Shown here in pieces: positions 45,713-56,293 of a DNA stretch of 64,000 nucleotides. Under the pieces are notes generated by a model, which was given only the letters and a program-made list of their open reading frames with translations, did no database searches and was not told the DNA's origin. A program made the translations under genes and the position numbers. The DNA comes from Moniliella sp. 'wahieum' (Eukaryota; Basidiomycota; Moniliellomycetes; Moniliellales; Moniliellaceae), in contig RSEE01000038.1 of assembly GCA_003971905.1 (NCBI GenBank), positions 124,001-188,000 of the forward strand, in the 5' to 3' direction. Within the stretch, counting starts at the first letter, position 1; every line of letters starts with the position of its first letter.

Positions 45713-47349
45713 ATGCGTCTCACCGCCCTGCTCGCCACGCTCGCTACGCTTGCTGCCACTGGCACCGTCCACGCCGCCTTCGACCACAACGACTGGCTTG
45801 ACGGCTACGGCCCGCTGGACCAGGACGTGGGCCTGACCTACCCCTTCCACCATCTTGGCTCCTACAGCGCCCGCTGGGTCGACCCGCACCTCCTCGCGCC
45901 CTACATCCGTCGCCATGCACGCGACCTCGTTGCCAAGCGCGCCGCCGACGAGCACCTCTACCCCCCCGAAGGATGCACCGTCACTCTCGTCAACACGGTG
46001 CAGCGCCACGGCGCACGGTACCCTACCCCAAGTGCGTTGAAAAGCATGACCAAGGTCGCTGCTCGCCTGGCCGAGGCGCTCAAGGACATCCCAGACCATG
46101 AGCTGGCCGATCCGTCGCTCGGCTTCCTCCGTAACCTCCTGCTCCGGCCGGGTTCGGTGACCTGGTGCCGTACGGCGCGTTGCAGTACGTTTCTATCCCC
46201 TCACTTGTTCCGTGGTGAAACGAGACTGACGAAAGAGGAAAACAGGGGCTACTACTCGGGTCTCTTTGACCGCCACGTCTACCGTCATTTGGCCGACAAG
46301 AAGCCCTATGTCCGTGCCTCGGGCAATTACGGCAACCAGTCTGTAGTGCCGAGCGACCGCGTGCTGTACACGGGACGCTGGTGGCAACAAGCGTTTGCCA
46401 ACAAGGAGTGGGCCCGCTGGCAACATGGACAACACCAACGCAGTCCGTTACCTCACCAACCTGCCCGAGTTGGATCTGGCGCTGAGCGAGCAGCCAGGGG
46501 CGAACAACACCCTTGACCCGTCCACCTGCGCGGCGTACGACAACTTCACCACCGTCGCCACCGACACGTATGGCAACAACACGCTTCAAGCGGTTGTGGG
46601 CAAGCGACTGGCCAAGCGCCTTCACCCGGCTAAGCTCAGTTTCTCGGCTGATGAGGTGAACTCCATCATGTCCTACTGCTCCTTCACCAGCTTGGGCTCT
46701 GCCAACGTGACCGACGGTAAGTTGGACTTGACTGTTTCCCCCGTCTGCGGTGCGTTTGAACCGCACGAATGGCGCATCTTGGATTACTATTACACGCTCG
46801 GCTTTTACTACCCGGACGGCTCTGGCAACCCGTTCTACCGCGCCGCGTACCAGGGCTACATGCGGGAGCTGTATGCCCGCCTCAACGGCTCTGCGCCCGT
46901 CACCACTCCCATCACCCTCAACACCACCACCCTCACCCCCTACACGGGCCACACGATCTACGCTGACTTTACCCACGATTCCAACATTGTGCCCTTGGCC
47001 CAGACGTTTGGTCTGTTCGCCACCGACTCGCTGCCGTTTACCCCCCATGAGAAGAAGTACCGGGGCCCCGTGGCTGCCTCTAAGATCGTGCCGTACCAAA
47101 CCAAACATGCTTGGGAGAAAGTGTCTTGCGGCAGCAAGGGCGAATACCTGCGGGTACGCGTCAACGAAGCTGTCCACCCGGTCCGCAAAGAATGGTGCCC
47201 GGTCCAGGCTGGCGACAAGGGGTACGACGAGGAGTTGGTGCACAAAGGGCTCTGCCCTTGGGCGTCGCGTTGCGTAACTTGGAATGGGCCAATGGCCCGG
47301 GCGAATGGGACAAGTGCTTACCAACGCTACCCAAACTCCCTCTGCGTAA
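45713..47349 (+). CDS. Secreted histidine acid phosphatase (phytase-like)
   Basis: Histidine-phosphatase branch 2 enzyme that hydrolyses phosphate monoesters, possibly phytate, outside the cell. A signal peptide occupies about residues 1-21 (MRLTALLATLATLAATGTVH). The catalytic motif QRHGARYPT is at residues 97-105. GDLVPYGALQ is recovered before an intron at 46185-46245 (CTGAC branch), joining to GYYSGLFDRHVY. VRASGNYGNQSVVPSDRV follows, and the proton-donor motif DFTHDSNIVPL lies near 46970-47000. Several Asn-x-Ser/Thr sites and paired Cys fit secretion. Frame breaks lie near 46420, 47265 and 47318; after them the protein ends EWDKCLTNATQTPSA with a stop at 47347-47349. Confidence 0.92.
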
Positions 47350-48483
47350 CAGGAAGCGCTGTGATTCCCCAGTGCATCCTCCAAAATGACCTCTTCTTTT
47401 GGACAACGCACCCTGAGACGGAGGGGTGTTGAGAGACGGACCCATGTGGTCTGACCATCTTGGTCCGTCGGCAGTCCAACATGATTTTTCTTATTTCTTT
47501 CGTTCCTCCCGTCAAATACATGTTTTTAGTATGGACGGCACCTACTGCTCCCCGTCCTCTTTTCGTCTGAGAATCGATGAATCCAAAGAACGCTTGTGCT
47601 GCTATTGCCAGGGAATTTGCCGGGTATACTTAGAGTCAAGCCCAGTGTGAGTTACTGGGATGAGAAAACGATGGATCGAGAGCGGCGGGGCCGGGATGGG
47701 CGGTAAGATAGAAGAGGAGAAGATTGTGTCCTGTCATTGCCCTCATCCTCCTTCGCGCGAAAGAGGCGAATACACCATAGGCTGTGGAGCTGGCATCGTG
47801 GAGTGGGCTTTTCGTGGTGATAACGATGCTTTGAGGCCGGATCAACTTGGAAAGGTCTACCCAAGCATACTAAGCTGACGAGATTGATGGGTCAGACGGA
47901 GCGGAGTCTGTCTTGCTTCCACTTCTGTCGTAGGGTTACGTAGAGTGGCATAGAGAGGGATTGTTTAGGGATCGTGGTGGGTTGGAGTTGGAGGGAAGAT
48001 GGGCTTAACAGAGAGGTTAATGCAATAGGGGAGCACCCTACTATATATGCACTCTGTTCAAACTTAGGGCGCCTTATCACACCTCTCCACACCACGCTCG
48101 ACAACCTCAAACCCAACACTTCACCTTCGTCTCGCGCGGGGAGGCACATCATTCTCAGCTTGAGCCGACTATAGACTCCGGTGTTACACTGCATTGAAGG
48201 CCAGGCCACAGCCAACTAGGAAACCACCGAACCAGCAGATCGTGATTGTCCAAGGCCTTTGTTGCGTATAGTTCGGCTTCGAGTCGGAATTCTAGCTTCA
48301 AGCTTCAGGTCCAGGAGCCAATTCAAGCGAGGGAAGGATCATCAACACCAAAGAATAATAACAAAATATACATCACCAGAACGCGAACAACAGCGACTAG
48401 CACGCTTCTTGTCTTCGGGCAGCATCAGGGCAACGAGAGTAAACGAAAAATAGGTCGGAACATGTGTTGGTCAGGGTCAAGGG
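47350..48483. other. Convergent intergenic region
   Basis: Lies between the phosphatase (+) and the CK1 gene (-). No gene; an AAGCTT word cluster lies near 48290-48310. Confidence 0.55.
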
Positions 48484-50001
48484 TCAAGGCCGGACAAAGC
48501 GAAATGGCCATCTGCAGGAAGGAAAGGGTACACCGGTCGCACAGCACAGGCCTCGGTCCTCACGCTGACCCTGCACACACGTGAAGATTTTCAGGAGCGG
48601 ATTGCCCTTCTTTGGAGCTGGCGCTTCCTGTTGCTCAGTGCTGGTTTGTGGTACCGTTGTGGCGGGGACGAAGTGTGACGTTGGCGTGCCTCTCCGGTGG
48701 TGGGATTGATGGCCGTCACAGCCGCCTCCTCTTCTACCTCGGGGGCACGGCCACCTGCAGGCGCAGATTCGCGCGGGGTCAGGTTCCTCCCGAAGGAGGC
48801 ATCGGTCCATTCAAAGCCAATGTGGCCGGGGGAGTACGCGACCGTTCGTTCCGCGCGGGCGAGAGGGGTTTGTTTGGGTCCTGCGGAGATTGGGGTGGGT
48901 GGGAAGGCCCAGCCGGGGGCCGGCAGCCAATGGAGCGGCTGCTTCCCTGTTCCGCCGTTCTCGCTCTTCCTCCCGCCGTTGCCGTTCGCGCTCGCGGTGG
49001 TTCATCACGCTCACCTCCCATCCCTTGCCCCCATTGAGCAAATTCCAGTCGTACACTCCATCCTCCACCTCGCCCATGGACTTGAGCACCTTGGTAAACA
49101 GTTCCCGCAAAAAGTCGTAATCGGGCGTCTCTTCAAACCCGAGCTTACGAACATAGTTGAGATAGATACCAAACTCCTCTGTCAGGAAATCAGTCAGAGG
49201 GTGATTAAATCACACAACCCACACCAACTTGGGAGTCGAAGTAAGGGCGAACGTACCAGGGAATCCTTGTGCCAGCTCGGCAATGGGCGTCGTTTGCTTT
49301 TCCCCAATCTTTTCGTATTTTTGTTTGTTGGTTGCGGCCTTGAGACCCTGCCAGGGCAATGAGCCGCGGAGAAAGTACATGAACACGTGCCCGAGCGACT
49401 CGAGGTCGTCCCTGCGCGACTGCTCCCGACCCAAATGAGTGTTGATCGACATGTATCGCGCCGTGCCAGAGAGAGATTTGCGTTCGCGATAAGGAATGTG
49501 CTGTTTGGTCTTCGGGTCGCGGTACAGCTTGGCCATGCCAAAGTCAACGAGATGAACCACGTTGGCCCCCTTGGTGTGGGGCCGACCAATGAGGAAGTTG
49601 TCAGGCTTGATGTCACGGTAAATGAGGTTCTTTTCGTGCACAGTCTGGATCCGAGTAATCATCTGCTTGGCAGTCATGACCACAGTCTTGATTGTGAACC
49701 GGCGGCCACACATATCGAACAAGTCCTCCAACGATGGACCCAGGAGATCAATGATGAGGATGTTGTGCAGACCCTCTTGGCCAAAATAGTAGACCTGGGG
49801 AATGCCAAAACATCCACTTAGGATCTTGTACGACCGGTACTCGTCCCGCAGCTGCGGCGCATCGCTCTTGCGCGGCTCGAACTTGATTGCGACAGTCTGA
49901 CTGTTGAGCAGGTTGGTGCCCTCGAAAATCACGCCAAACGAGCCCTCGCCGATCTTGCCGACCTTGTAGTGGACACCGACGACGCTGCTCGACGAGGACA
50001 T
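48484..50001 (-). CDS. Casein kinase 1 (Yck/Cki1 type)
   Basis: Ser/Thr protein kinase of the CK1 family, the membrane-linked Yck branch that in yeast acts in nutrient signalling, endocytosis and septins. From the ATG at 49999-50001: P-loop GEGSFG (residues 18-23), [19 protein letters not shown], catalytic [32 protein letters not shown] and the CK1 signature [20 protein letters not shown]. An intron at 49179-49256 (GTACGT donor, ACAG acceptor) joins GFP to [20 protein letters not shown]. The kinase domain ends near [16 protein letters not shown]. The tail is basic, then Pro/Thr/Gln-rich, ending [15 protein letters not shown] with nearby Cys residues, where Yck proteins carry palmitoylated cysteines. 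The exact C-terminus is uncertain because of frame breaks. Confidence 0.92.
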
Positions 50002-51847
50002 AGGGTGTGGCTCCGAGAGGGGGTGACGAGGCGGTGAAGGCAGTGGCGGTGGCGGGCAGCGGCGGCAGCGCGGCGTTGGTGGGGGTGGGGTGTGGTGGTG
50101 GGTGGGGGGTGGAGGTCACACGTGGTCGCAGTGCCGTCGGATTGCCCGCAATGCATAATGCCACTCGCAGCGCCAGCTCCTTGCGTCGCCCGCGTGCCTA
50201 GAACCCATCGCCCTCCCACGGCGCCGCTCTTCCAGCTGCAAGCCTCACACCGCGCAAAGCCGTTGCGCACTGCCCGTGCTCCCTCGGCATCACCGGACAG
50301 GACGTGCCTGAAGAGTGACGAATCACCCTAGGTGACCGCTGACACGTGACATTGCTGGGTAAAATTGAAAAAAACAGGGTCTGATTACTGGCACTAGTTG
50401 GGCTTTCCCGCTGCCTGCCCAGACTGAAATTCTACAGCAACAACCTCGGCCTTGGCAGAGATCGGATCTACGCTGCAGCCAATACTCAGTGCTCACCCCT
50501 CCCCAACCGCCTTTTGCACCCCAACCACCGCACCCCTTGCCTTACAAGCGGACCGCTTGCTGCTGCCCGGTGTGCGCGTACGTGCTCACTTGGCAAAGAA
50601 CGGATGGGGATGGGGGCTTGGTGGTGCCCGCGTCGCACGAGAGAACGACCTCTGCTGACCGTCCAGGCGCGTAGGACAGGACCACACGGCGCATTACATT
50701 CCCCTGTCCCAGCCTTAAGCCCTGTCAATGATATGGATTCAAAAAGAAGTCATAAATGTACCAAGTATTTTGTACCTTCAAGAACGTCCGAGCAGTGTCT
50801 ATACTACCTGCGGGCTCTGAAGATCAGAAACGTCGTCGACGTGTCCATGGGCGAGACAATATCCGACAATCTGTGGTCCTCATATGCGCTCTCTCTGGGT
50901 CACTATAGCTACTACATACTACTACTCTTATTCTAGCACCATCGAATATTGTGCAAACGTCTTCGAGGGTACTTTTTTGCATTGCGATGAACTTGTGGGC
51001 TCGCCATTGAGAGGTCTTTATTGGAATGTAGGCACCGAATCACTCAGCCTCAGAGTCTTCTGTGCGGTCGTCGTCCTCGCCATCAGCACCCTCTGGGCCA
51101 AAGAGGTTGACTGCAGAGCCTTCATTGTCCAGCGCATCCTCCTCGTGGGTTTGTTCCCGGGTTACTGCGGGGTGACGGTTAGGGTGACTTGTGCACGGGT
51201 CACACGCCAAGCGGTCCAAATTTGAGGGATTTACCTCGCGGAAGATGCGTGTCCACAATGCCCTCGAAATTTTCCCGTGCACTCAGTGGTATAGGTAGGT
51301 TGGGGCGATGAGTGAGAAAAGTCAGATGACCCGCTGGACGACAATGGGGTGGGGTTAGCTGAGAAAGTAGACCAGAAACTTATGAGGTTTGGGTCAACGC
51401 ACCTCGTTACCCACCTCTGGATGATGTTGGCTACGGCCCTGTTGATGATGGGTATAGTGTTTGGGGGATGCGTCGAGAGCGGTGGACGCTAGACCACCGT
51501 CAGCAATGTGGTCTGGCGAACATGCGACAGAATTCGACAATTCTTACCCACAGTGGCACGGCCGTGACCTTGGGCGTTGTCTGCGTTTTATCTGATCTGA
51601 TGAGACCTGCAGTCAAGATGTTCCTCGAGGGTGCATGATGCAATCGCACTGGTGGTGGTGGTGGTCTAAGCCAACCAGCAAACGCCTACAGAGATGAACA
51701 TCAAGCAGCGATGAATCGCCACCAGGGGCTAAGCTGCGGAACAAAAGGAAAAACAGGAGAGAGAAAACAACGGAACTCCCAGGCCTGAGGAGGATCTGGA
51801 GGGACATTGGCCAAAGCACCATGAGCCACCCGGTTGTGGCTCAACAT
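50002..51847. other. Intergenic region left of the inverted duplication
   Basis: The first 350 bases are the CK1 promoter. A minus-strand frame at 51040-51282 has an acidic end (EDDDRTEDSEAE) but no other support. It could be a remnant of the decayed gene on arm A. Nothing else is seen. Confidence 0.45.
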
Positions 51848-51985
51848 CATCGACATCTTCCGGATCAGTTGCCTATATGCGCCTTCATCGATCATCGTCA
51901 TCTGTCACTGTTTCACGGACCGTCCGGATGCGGGCGAGGAGGCGAAACCGGATGGAGGGGGATCGTCCACGTCCGATTCATTCAT
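51848..51985 (-). pseudogene. Decayed copy of the arm B acidic/coiled-coil gene
   Basis: From the ATG at 51983-51985 it reads MNESDVDDPPPSGFASSPAS and then meets a stop after SVKQ, where the arm B copy has an open codon. It is clearly related to MDQSDADEPPAIRPRPPAR of arm B. Similarity ends at about 51848 and the downstream coiled-coil part is not found. Because the window has many sequencing-type indels, the stop could be an error, but it is a substitution rather than an indel. Confidence 0.6.
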
Positions 51986-52150
51986 TTGAGCGATACCTGA
52001 CGGCCTGCTCGCTTGCTGTTGGCGGCGCACAAGTGTGTGGGCTGTGCACCGGCGATTATATTGCTGCGTCGGCGAAAAGTGCTCGCACGAGCATTACTCG
52101 TACGGGCTTTTGCGCTTACTATGTTGGAACACGGCGAGACACGCTGGTGG
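51848..52150 (-). repeat. Inverted duplication, arm A
   Basis: Read on the minus strand from 52150 to 51848, this matches the plus strand at 52775-53055 over most of its length. I estimate about 75 percent identity by eye, with small gaps. Shared blocks include CGCCGGTGCA-type sequence followed by CAGCCCACAC, a shared ATG context and GATGAAGGCGCA followed by GGCAACTGATCC. The arms point towards each other around a 0.6 kb spacer. Confidence 0.8.
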
Positions 52151-52458
52151 GGAGTGTGTGTGGAAAGAGGCAGGACCAGGGGAGTTGGCTGCCTCTGAGA
52201 CAAGTGTGGGCTACAGTGTGGGGGTGGAGCAGATTGCGCCACTCGCATGCGGGGGGATCCATGCAACGCACTAGGCAAGTTTTTTTTGCAGCTGGCTGGA
52301 TTGGGCTAGCCAGGGGCGTAACCGAAGGAGCATTTTGGTGGGGTGGCTTGGTAGTGCAGGGAAAAATCGAGTCGCACATAAAACTAGCAATGTATCGACA
52401 CTGAGGTGCTGGAGTCCCTGCTCCTCCAACTCCTGCTTCAGCTATATCGACTGCAAAA

Positions 52459-52704
52459 ATGCCTCGCGAGAATCCCACCCCCTATTGGATGTGCACCGGA
52501 TGTGGATACCCACAGTACTCGGCTTTTCGACACAGGGACATCCGACGTCACCAGTGTACAACGGGGCACAGCGGGTCGCGTGCAATAGACACGTTGGAAT
52601 ACTTCACACTGCAGCAGGCATGGTCCGAGGACTCTGCGCGCCAGCAACACGCCAGCACGACCTCAGCTGGTTCCAACCGGCGAGCGGACCACCATCTCTA
52701 CTGA
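52459..52704 (+). CDS. Small Cys/His protein or first part of a larger zinc-finger gene
   Basis: An 81-residue frame, MPRENPTPYWMCTGCGYPQY..., with a CxxC pair followed by RHRDIRRH, a C2H2-like spacing that could bind zinc. It lies in the spacer of the inverted duplication and points towards the arm B coiled-coil ORF 218 bases downstream. The two may be one gene broken by frame errors: a total of 940 bases from 52459 to 53398 would be about 313 codons. No family recognised. Confidence 0.45.
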   Translation: MPRENPTPYWMCTGCGYPQYSAFRHRDIRRHQCTTGHSGSRAIDTLEYFTLQQAWSEDSARQQHASTTSAGSNRRADHHLY

Positions 52705-52774
52705 CCCGCCTGACAATATGTCAGACATGGCCTCCCCTGAGTTGCCCGTTGGGCCCCCTCTGGATCGCCCCCTG

Positions 52775-53055
52775 GGTCTCCCACGCAGAATGCGTCCAAC
52801 AAAGAAAGTGCAACGCTCGTGCAGGCAATGCTGGTGCAAACACCTCTCGCCGACGTAGCAATATCGCCGGTGCAGCCCACACCGCACCACCAAGATAAAG
52901 CGAGGTCGTCAGGCAGCCCAAATGGACCAGTCGGACGCGGACGAGCCCCCCGCCATCCGGCCTCGGCCCCCCGCCCGCATCCAGACGGTCCCTGAAACAG
53001 CGGCAGATAACGATGAAGGCGCAGAGGCAACTGATCCAAAAGATGTTGATCAAGA
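52775..53055 (+). repeat. Inverted duplication, arm B
   Basis: Plus-strand partner of 51848-52150. In both arms one frame upstream of the shared ATG gives related basic peptides: CEHFSPTQQYNRRC on arm A and CKHLSPT(stop)QYRRC on arm B. This suggests that the duplicated unit is coding beyond the ATG. Confidence 0.8.
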
Positions 53056-53398
53056 TAACGCAGGCAACGCACAAGGTCACGCCCGTCGTGCCACTGGCGT
53101 CATGCGGAATTCCATGGATCAACGTGAGCTCGAAGCCGCGGAAGCCTTGGTGCAAGAGATTGAAAGTCTGCGTGATGAATGTCGGAACTCCCTACGCATC
53201 CTCAGGAGTGAATTCCACGCCGGCCTCCAACAGAACGAGAGGTTAATGCGTGTACTATTGGAAACGTTTTCCGATCAGGCCCTGCGTCGCGAGCATGCCC
53301 TGATGGACCGCATCACAGAATTAATGGACATTGGGGCGATCGGAACACTCATCAATGACCTTATGGAGCGGTTCCGCATCCTGGACACTAGGGCATAA
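52922..53398 (+). CDS. Acidic/coiled-coil protein of the inverted duplication
   Basis: A 158-residue intact frame. It starts MDQSDADEPPAIRPRPPAR, then an acidic stretch (DNDEGAEATDPKDVDQD). A long amphipathic helix follows (ELEAAEALVQEIESLRDECR, LLETFSDQALRREHALMDRI) and the end is DLMERFRILDTRA. It looks like a dimerising helical protein; no known domain is recognised. The arm A copy lacks the helical half. It may be the C-terminal part of a zinc-finger protein starting at 52459. Confidence 0.6.
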   Translation: MDQSDADEPPAIRPRPPARIQTVPETAADNDEGAEATDPKDVDQDNAGNAQGHARRATGVMRNSMDQRELEAAEALVQEIESLRDECRNSLRILRSEFHAGLQQNERLMRVLLETFSDQALRREHALMDRITELMDIGAIGTLINDLMERFRILDTRA

Positions 53399-53600
53399 TA
53401 AGAGCAAGACCACAGTTGATCTGGTTAATATCACGACGATGAGGTATCATACATCACAGTATGGCGCTGCTTCTCTCGCAGAGGAAAAATCCTTTTCATA
53501 TCAGAAACTGCAGTTCCGTCTCGCCAGCCTATCCGGATCGGCACCCATGAGTTAACACCACCTTGGATTCGTTCCCCTCGTTGTCCGGCTTCACGTCGAA

Positions 53601-53999
53601 ATGTGCGCGGAGCTGCTACGGATCCGGATGTGGTTTACCTGTTTTTCTACTGAAGATCCTGGTGGGGAGAAGCGCTTATATGGGCGGTTTATTGGTGCGA
53701 GGATATCTGTCTGCCCAGGCGTTACTCCATGCGATGGAACCAACTATACAACGGGGGAGAGGCTCGCTGGTCCTTCTTCCACTGATCCTGTCCCTGTCTC
53801 TTTTCGTCACTCTCAAACAAAGAATAAATGGTGGGATTTGGAACGTGATGTACCACTAGTACTAGGACATACCGAGTATATATGGACAAACGAATGTACC
53901 GCACAAAAGCAGTGCCTGAGAACCGGATCGACATGTTCGAAAAACAAATCCTCCATCCAGGTTCTTCCCCGAGCTCGACGAGAGCGAAAACAAAACTAG
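53601..53999 (+). CDS. Hypothetical 132-residue frame
   Basis: MCAELLRIRMWFTCFSTEDP..., hydrophilic, with scattered Cys and a very basic end (RARRERKQN). It overlaps a second frame in the same strand. There is no family resemblance and no splice or promoter signal; it may be chance. Confidence 0.2.
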   Translation: MCAELLRIRMWFTCFSTEDPGGEKRLYGRFIGARISVCPGVTPCDGTNYTTGERLAGPSSTDPVPVSFRHSQTKNKWWDLERDVPLVLGHTEYIWTNECTAQKQCLRTGSTCSKNKSSIQVLPRARRERKQN

Positions 54000-54306
54000 C
54001 AACTCGCACACAGAAGGTAAGTGACAGCGAAATGGGGTATGCCAATGGGGGAACGGGGGACCCGCACATGTAGAGTGGAACATGTGTTTACAGATGAACT
54101 TCCATCTTCACTGGGCAGGCGCTATAACATGGTGGGTCAGGCATATGATGAAGATGAGGAAGGTGGCATGGCCATAAAAAAGGGTGCGAAGTGAATGCAG
54201 AGGAGGGGGGGAGGGAGGTAGGGGCGATATGGGTCCGAAATCGACAATACAGAGATGAGATCCTATAGATCTGGGATCCAAGTTGAGGGAGGAGGCAACA
54301 CGGAGA

Positions 54307-56035
54307 TTAAAAACCTCCCAGCGGGAGAAACCTGAAGGCAGCGAGACAAAAGCGCAGCAGAGCACAAATGAGTGTGGGGGTAGAGAAGCAAGGAAACGTG
54401 CGTTGGTCAAACTTCACGACCGGAACCAATTCAGCTTTCCCACGGGGCTGTGGGAGCGCGCGCGAGCTGCCAGGGGGAAGAGGAGACGAAGCGCGGGGGG
54501 GCGGCGCAGTGTGGACAGTGTACGTTGTTCCCCTTGGGAAGCGGTGTGAACGGCATGAGGCAGGAGGAGAGAGTGGGGCGGCGGCAACGTGGCCAAGATT
54601 GTGCAGCCGGCTACTAGCCCGTTTGTCACCATGCTGCAACGCGCGCGCGTACCATGCTTTTGCATGCGCCGCATCCTTCTGCACCCCGACCCCAGTCTCG
54701 GAAAAGTAGCCTACGGCATACTCGGCCTTGGTCAGCCCCTGCTCCGCTGCCTTCTTGGCCCAGAGGTAAGCCTCTGATCGGACTGGGGCAGAATACCAGG
54801 GACTCCCACGAGGTACCACCCACACAGGGCAAAGCATGCTTCCGCGTGATCCTTTTGCGCGGCAATGTTGTACATATGAATCGACAAGCCGGGTTCAGGC
54901 GTGCATCCCATCCGGCCGTACTAGTAGTTCAAGCCCATCTTGTACGCACTTGGTGCGTAGCCCAATTGCGGCCCGGGTCAGGATTGGCATGCGTATCCAT
55001 GATCCAAAAACACCACATTATCAATCCCGCGTTGGTGAAGCATAGCCAGTTCGTGACCGCCTCGGGGTACTCCTCTGTAGCCAGTCGGCCGCCAACTTGA
55101 TCCACTTGACGCCACCTTTGGCGTTCTTGCTGAGCCCCAGGTCGCCATTGAGTTCGGCAGTGCCGAGGCGGAACATGGCGCCAGGGTGACCCTCGGCGGC
55201 GGCCTTGCGAAAGAGCCGGAGGGCTTTGTGGTTGCTTTGCATCACGCCTTGCCCCTTTCGGTAAGTTGAGCAGCACATAGGCCGCATGAGCGTGGCCATG
55301 TTTGGAGGCCAACACATAAAGGGGATATGCCTTGTCGTACTGCGCCTTGCCATTGCCCAGGCCGCGAACATAACAATCGGCAAGGAAATACTGCGCTTCG
55401 GCATGACCGCGGTCCGAGATCTTGCGCAACAGCGCCATTGCCTCTTTGAGCAGCTCTGGCTGCTCACTCGGTTCGCAGGTAGCCGCAGTCTCGACCATGA
55501 GGACCGCCAGGTCGTACATCAGATTGGGATCTTGCACTTTGGCTGCGTTTTGACGGTAGAGCGCCAACGTCTTGTCGTGGCTCAAGCGCGCGGCCTGGTC
55601 GCCCGGCTGGAGAAGCAGACTACTTTGATGGAACATCAGGCTAGGCGAGACGGGGAGAGAAGTCGTTGAGGGTAGACTGCCGACCGTGCTGCTCGTCCTC
55701 GAGCGTGCTTGGGAAGGGAGGGAGACAAGACAGGAGCAGACGGAGGGGAGAGCGTAGCGCCACGGACTGGGATGGTCAATGCGGGGCGCGGGGCACGGCC
55801 GCGCTGCTGCTTGGGGGCGAGGGGGAGGTTGGGCTAGGCTCCTGGTCCCTCGCGCCGGAAAGAGACGGGGTAGCGGTGCTGGCAGGTGACCGGTGCTGGG
55901 GCGACACGGGGGGATGGGGCACGGAAGTTGGGCCAGGCGACGGTTGGACATAGAAGCTATTGGGCCGGGGGTGCGGACGAGGCGATGGGGGGAGTTGGCC
56001 ATGGGCATGGCAGAGGCAACGGCGGGGGCGGCCAT
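54307..56035 (-). CDS. SKT5: Chitin synthase activator SKT5/CHS4 (Sel1-repeat protein)
   Basis: Sel1-repeat scaffold that activates and localises chitin synthase (Chs3 class) at sites of cell-wall growth and septation. The N-terminus (MAAPAVASAMPMANSPHRLV) is Pro/Ser-rich and disordered to about residue 130. The repeat array begins LALYRQNAAKVQDPNLMYD and continues with LLRKISDRGHAEAQYFLADC, DKAYPLYVLASKHGHAHAAY, KALRLFRKAAAEGHPGAMFR, LGTAELNGDLGLSKNAKGG and YLWAKKAAEQGLTKAEYAVG, ending YARALQHGDKRASSRL. All are typical SKT5 repeats. Frame breaks near 55250, 55080 and 54950-54780 separate the pieces. The C-terminus after the last repeat and the true stop are uncertain. Confidence 0.88.
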
Positions 56036-56269
56036 GGTGGTGGGGGGCAGGACAAAAGAGCGTGGTGGGGATGGGGAGAAGAGAGCGGCGGGTGGTGGAG
56101 GCGGTTGGAGGGAAGAAGCGCTGGCTGCTGCAAAATAGAAGGTGTGGCGCGGTGGCTTCCCAAGGAATGGACAACGCAGCGTCTTGGATGAATGAAAAAT
56201 GCTGATGATCGGTGTTTGCAGACCGCCGTGCGGTGCCGAGGAGGATCTGAGTCTAGGCTAACGGCCTGA

Positions 56270-56293
56270 GCGTAAGGCGTAAGGCGTAAGGCG
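56270..56293. repeat. GCGTAAG tandem (three 7-bp units)
   Basis: Three exact 7-bp units, then a diverged inverted GCAACGCC word. The period is 7, but the unit does not contain a self-complementary hexamer. Confidence 0.85.

Noticed and set aside
50452..50936. Overlapping plus-strand frames upstream of the inverted duplication
   Set aside because: No domain and no coherent frame continuation; probably CK1 promoter and spacer.
51848..53398. Divergent gene pair considered as the b mating-type (homeodomain) locus
   Set aside because: No homeodomain (WFxNxR) motif in either arm; the arms are copies of each other, unlike bE/bW.
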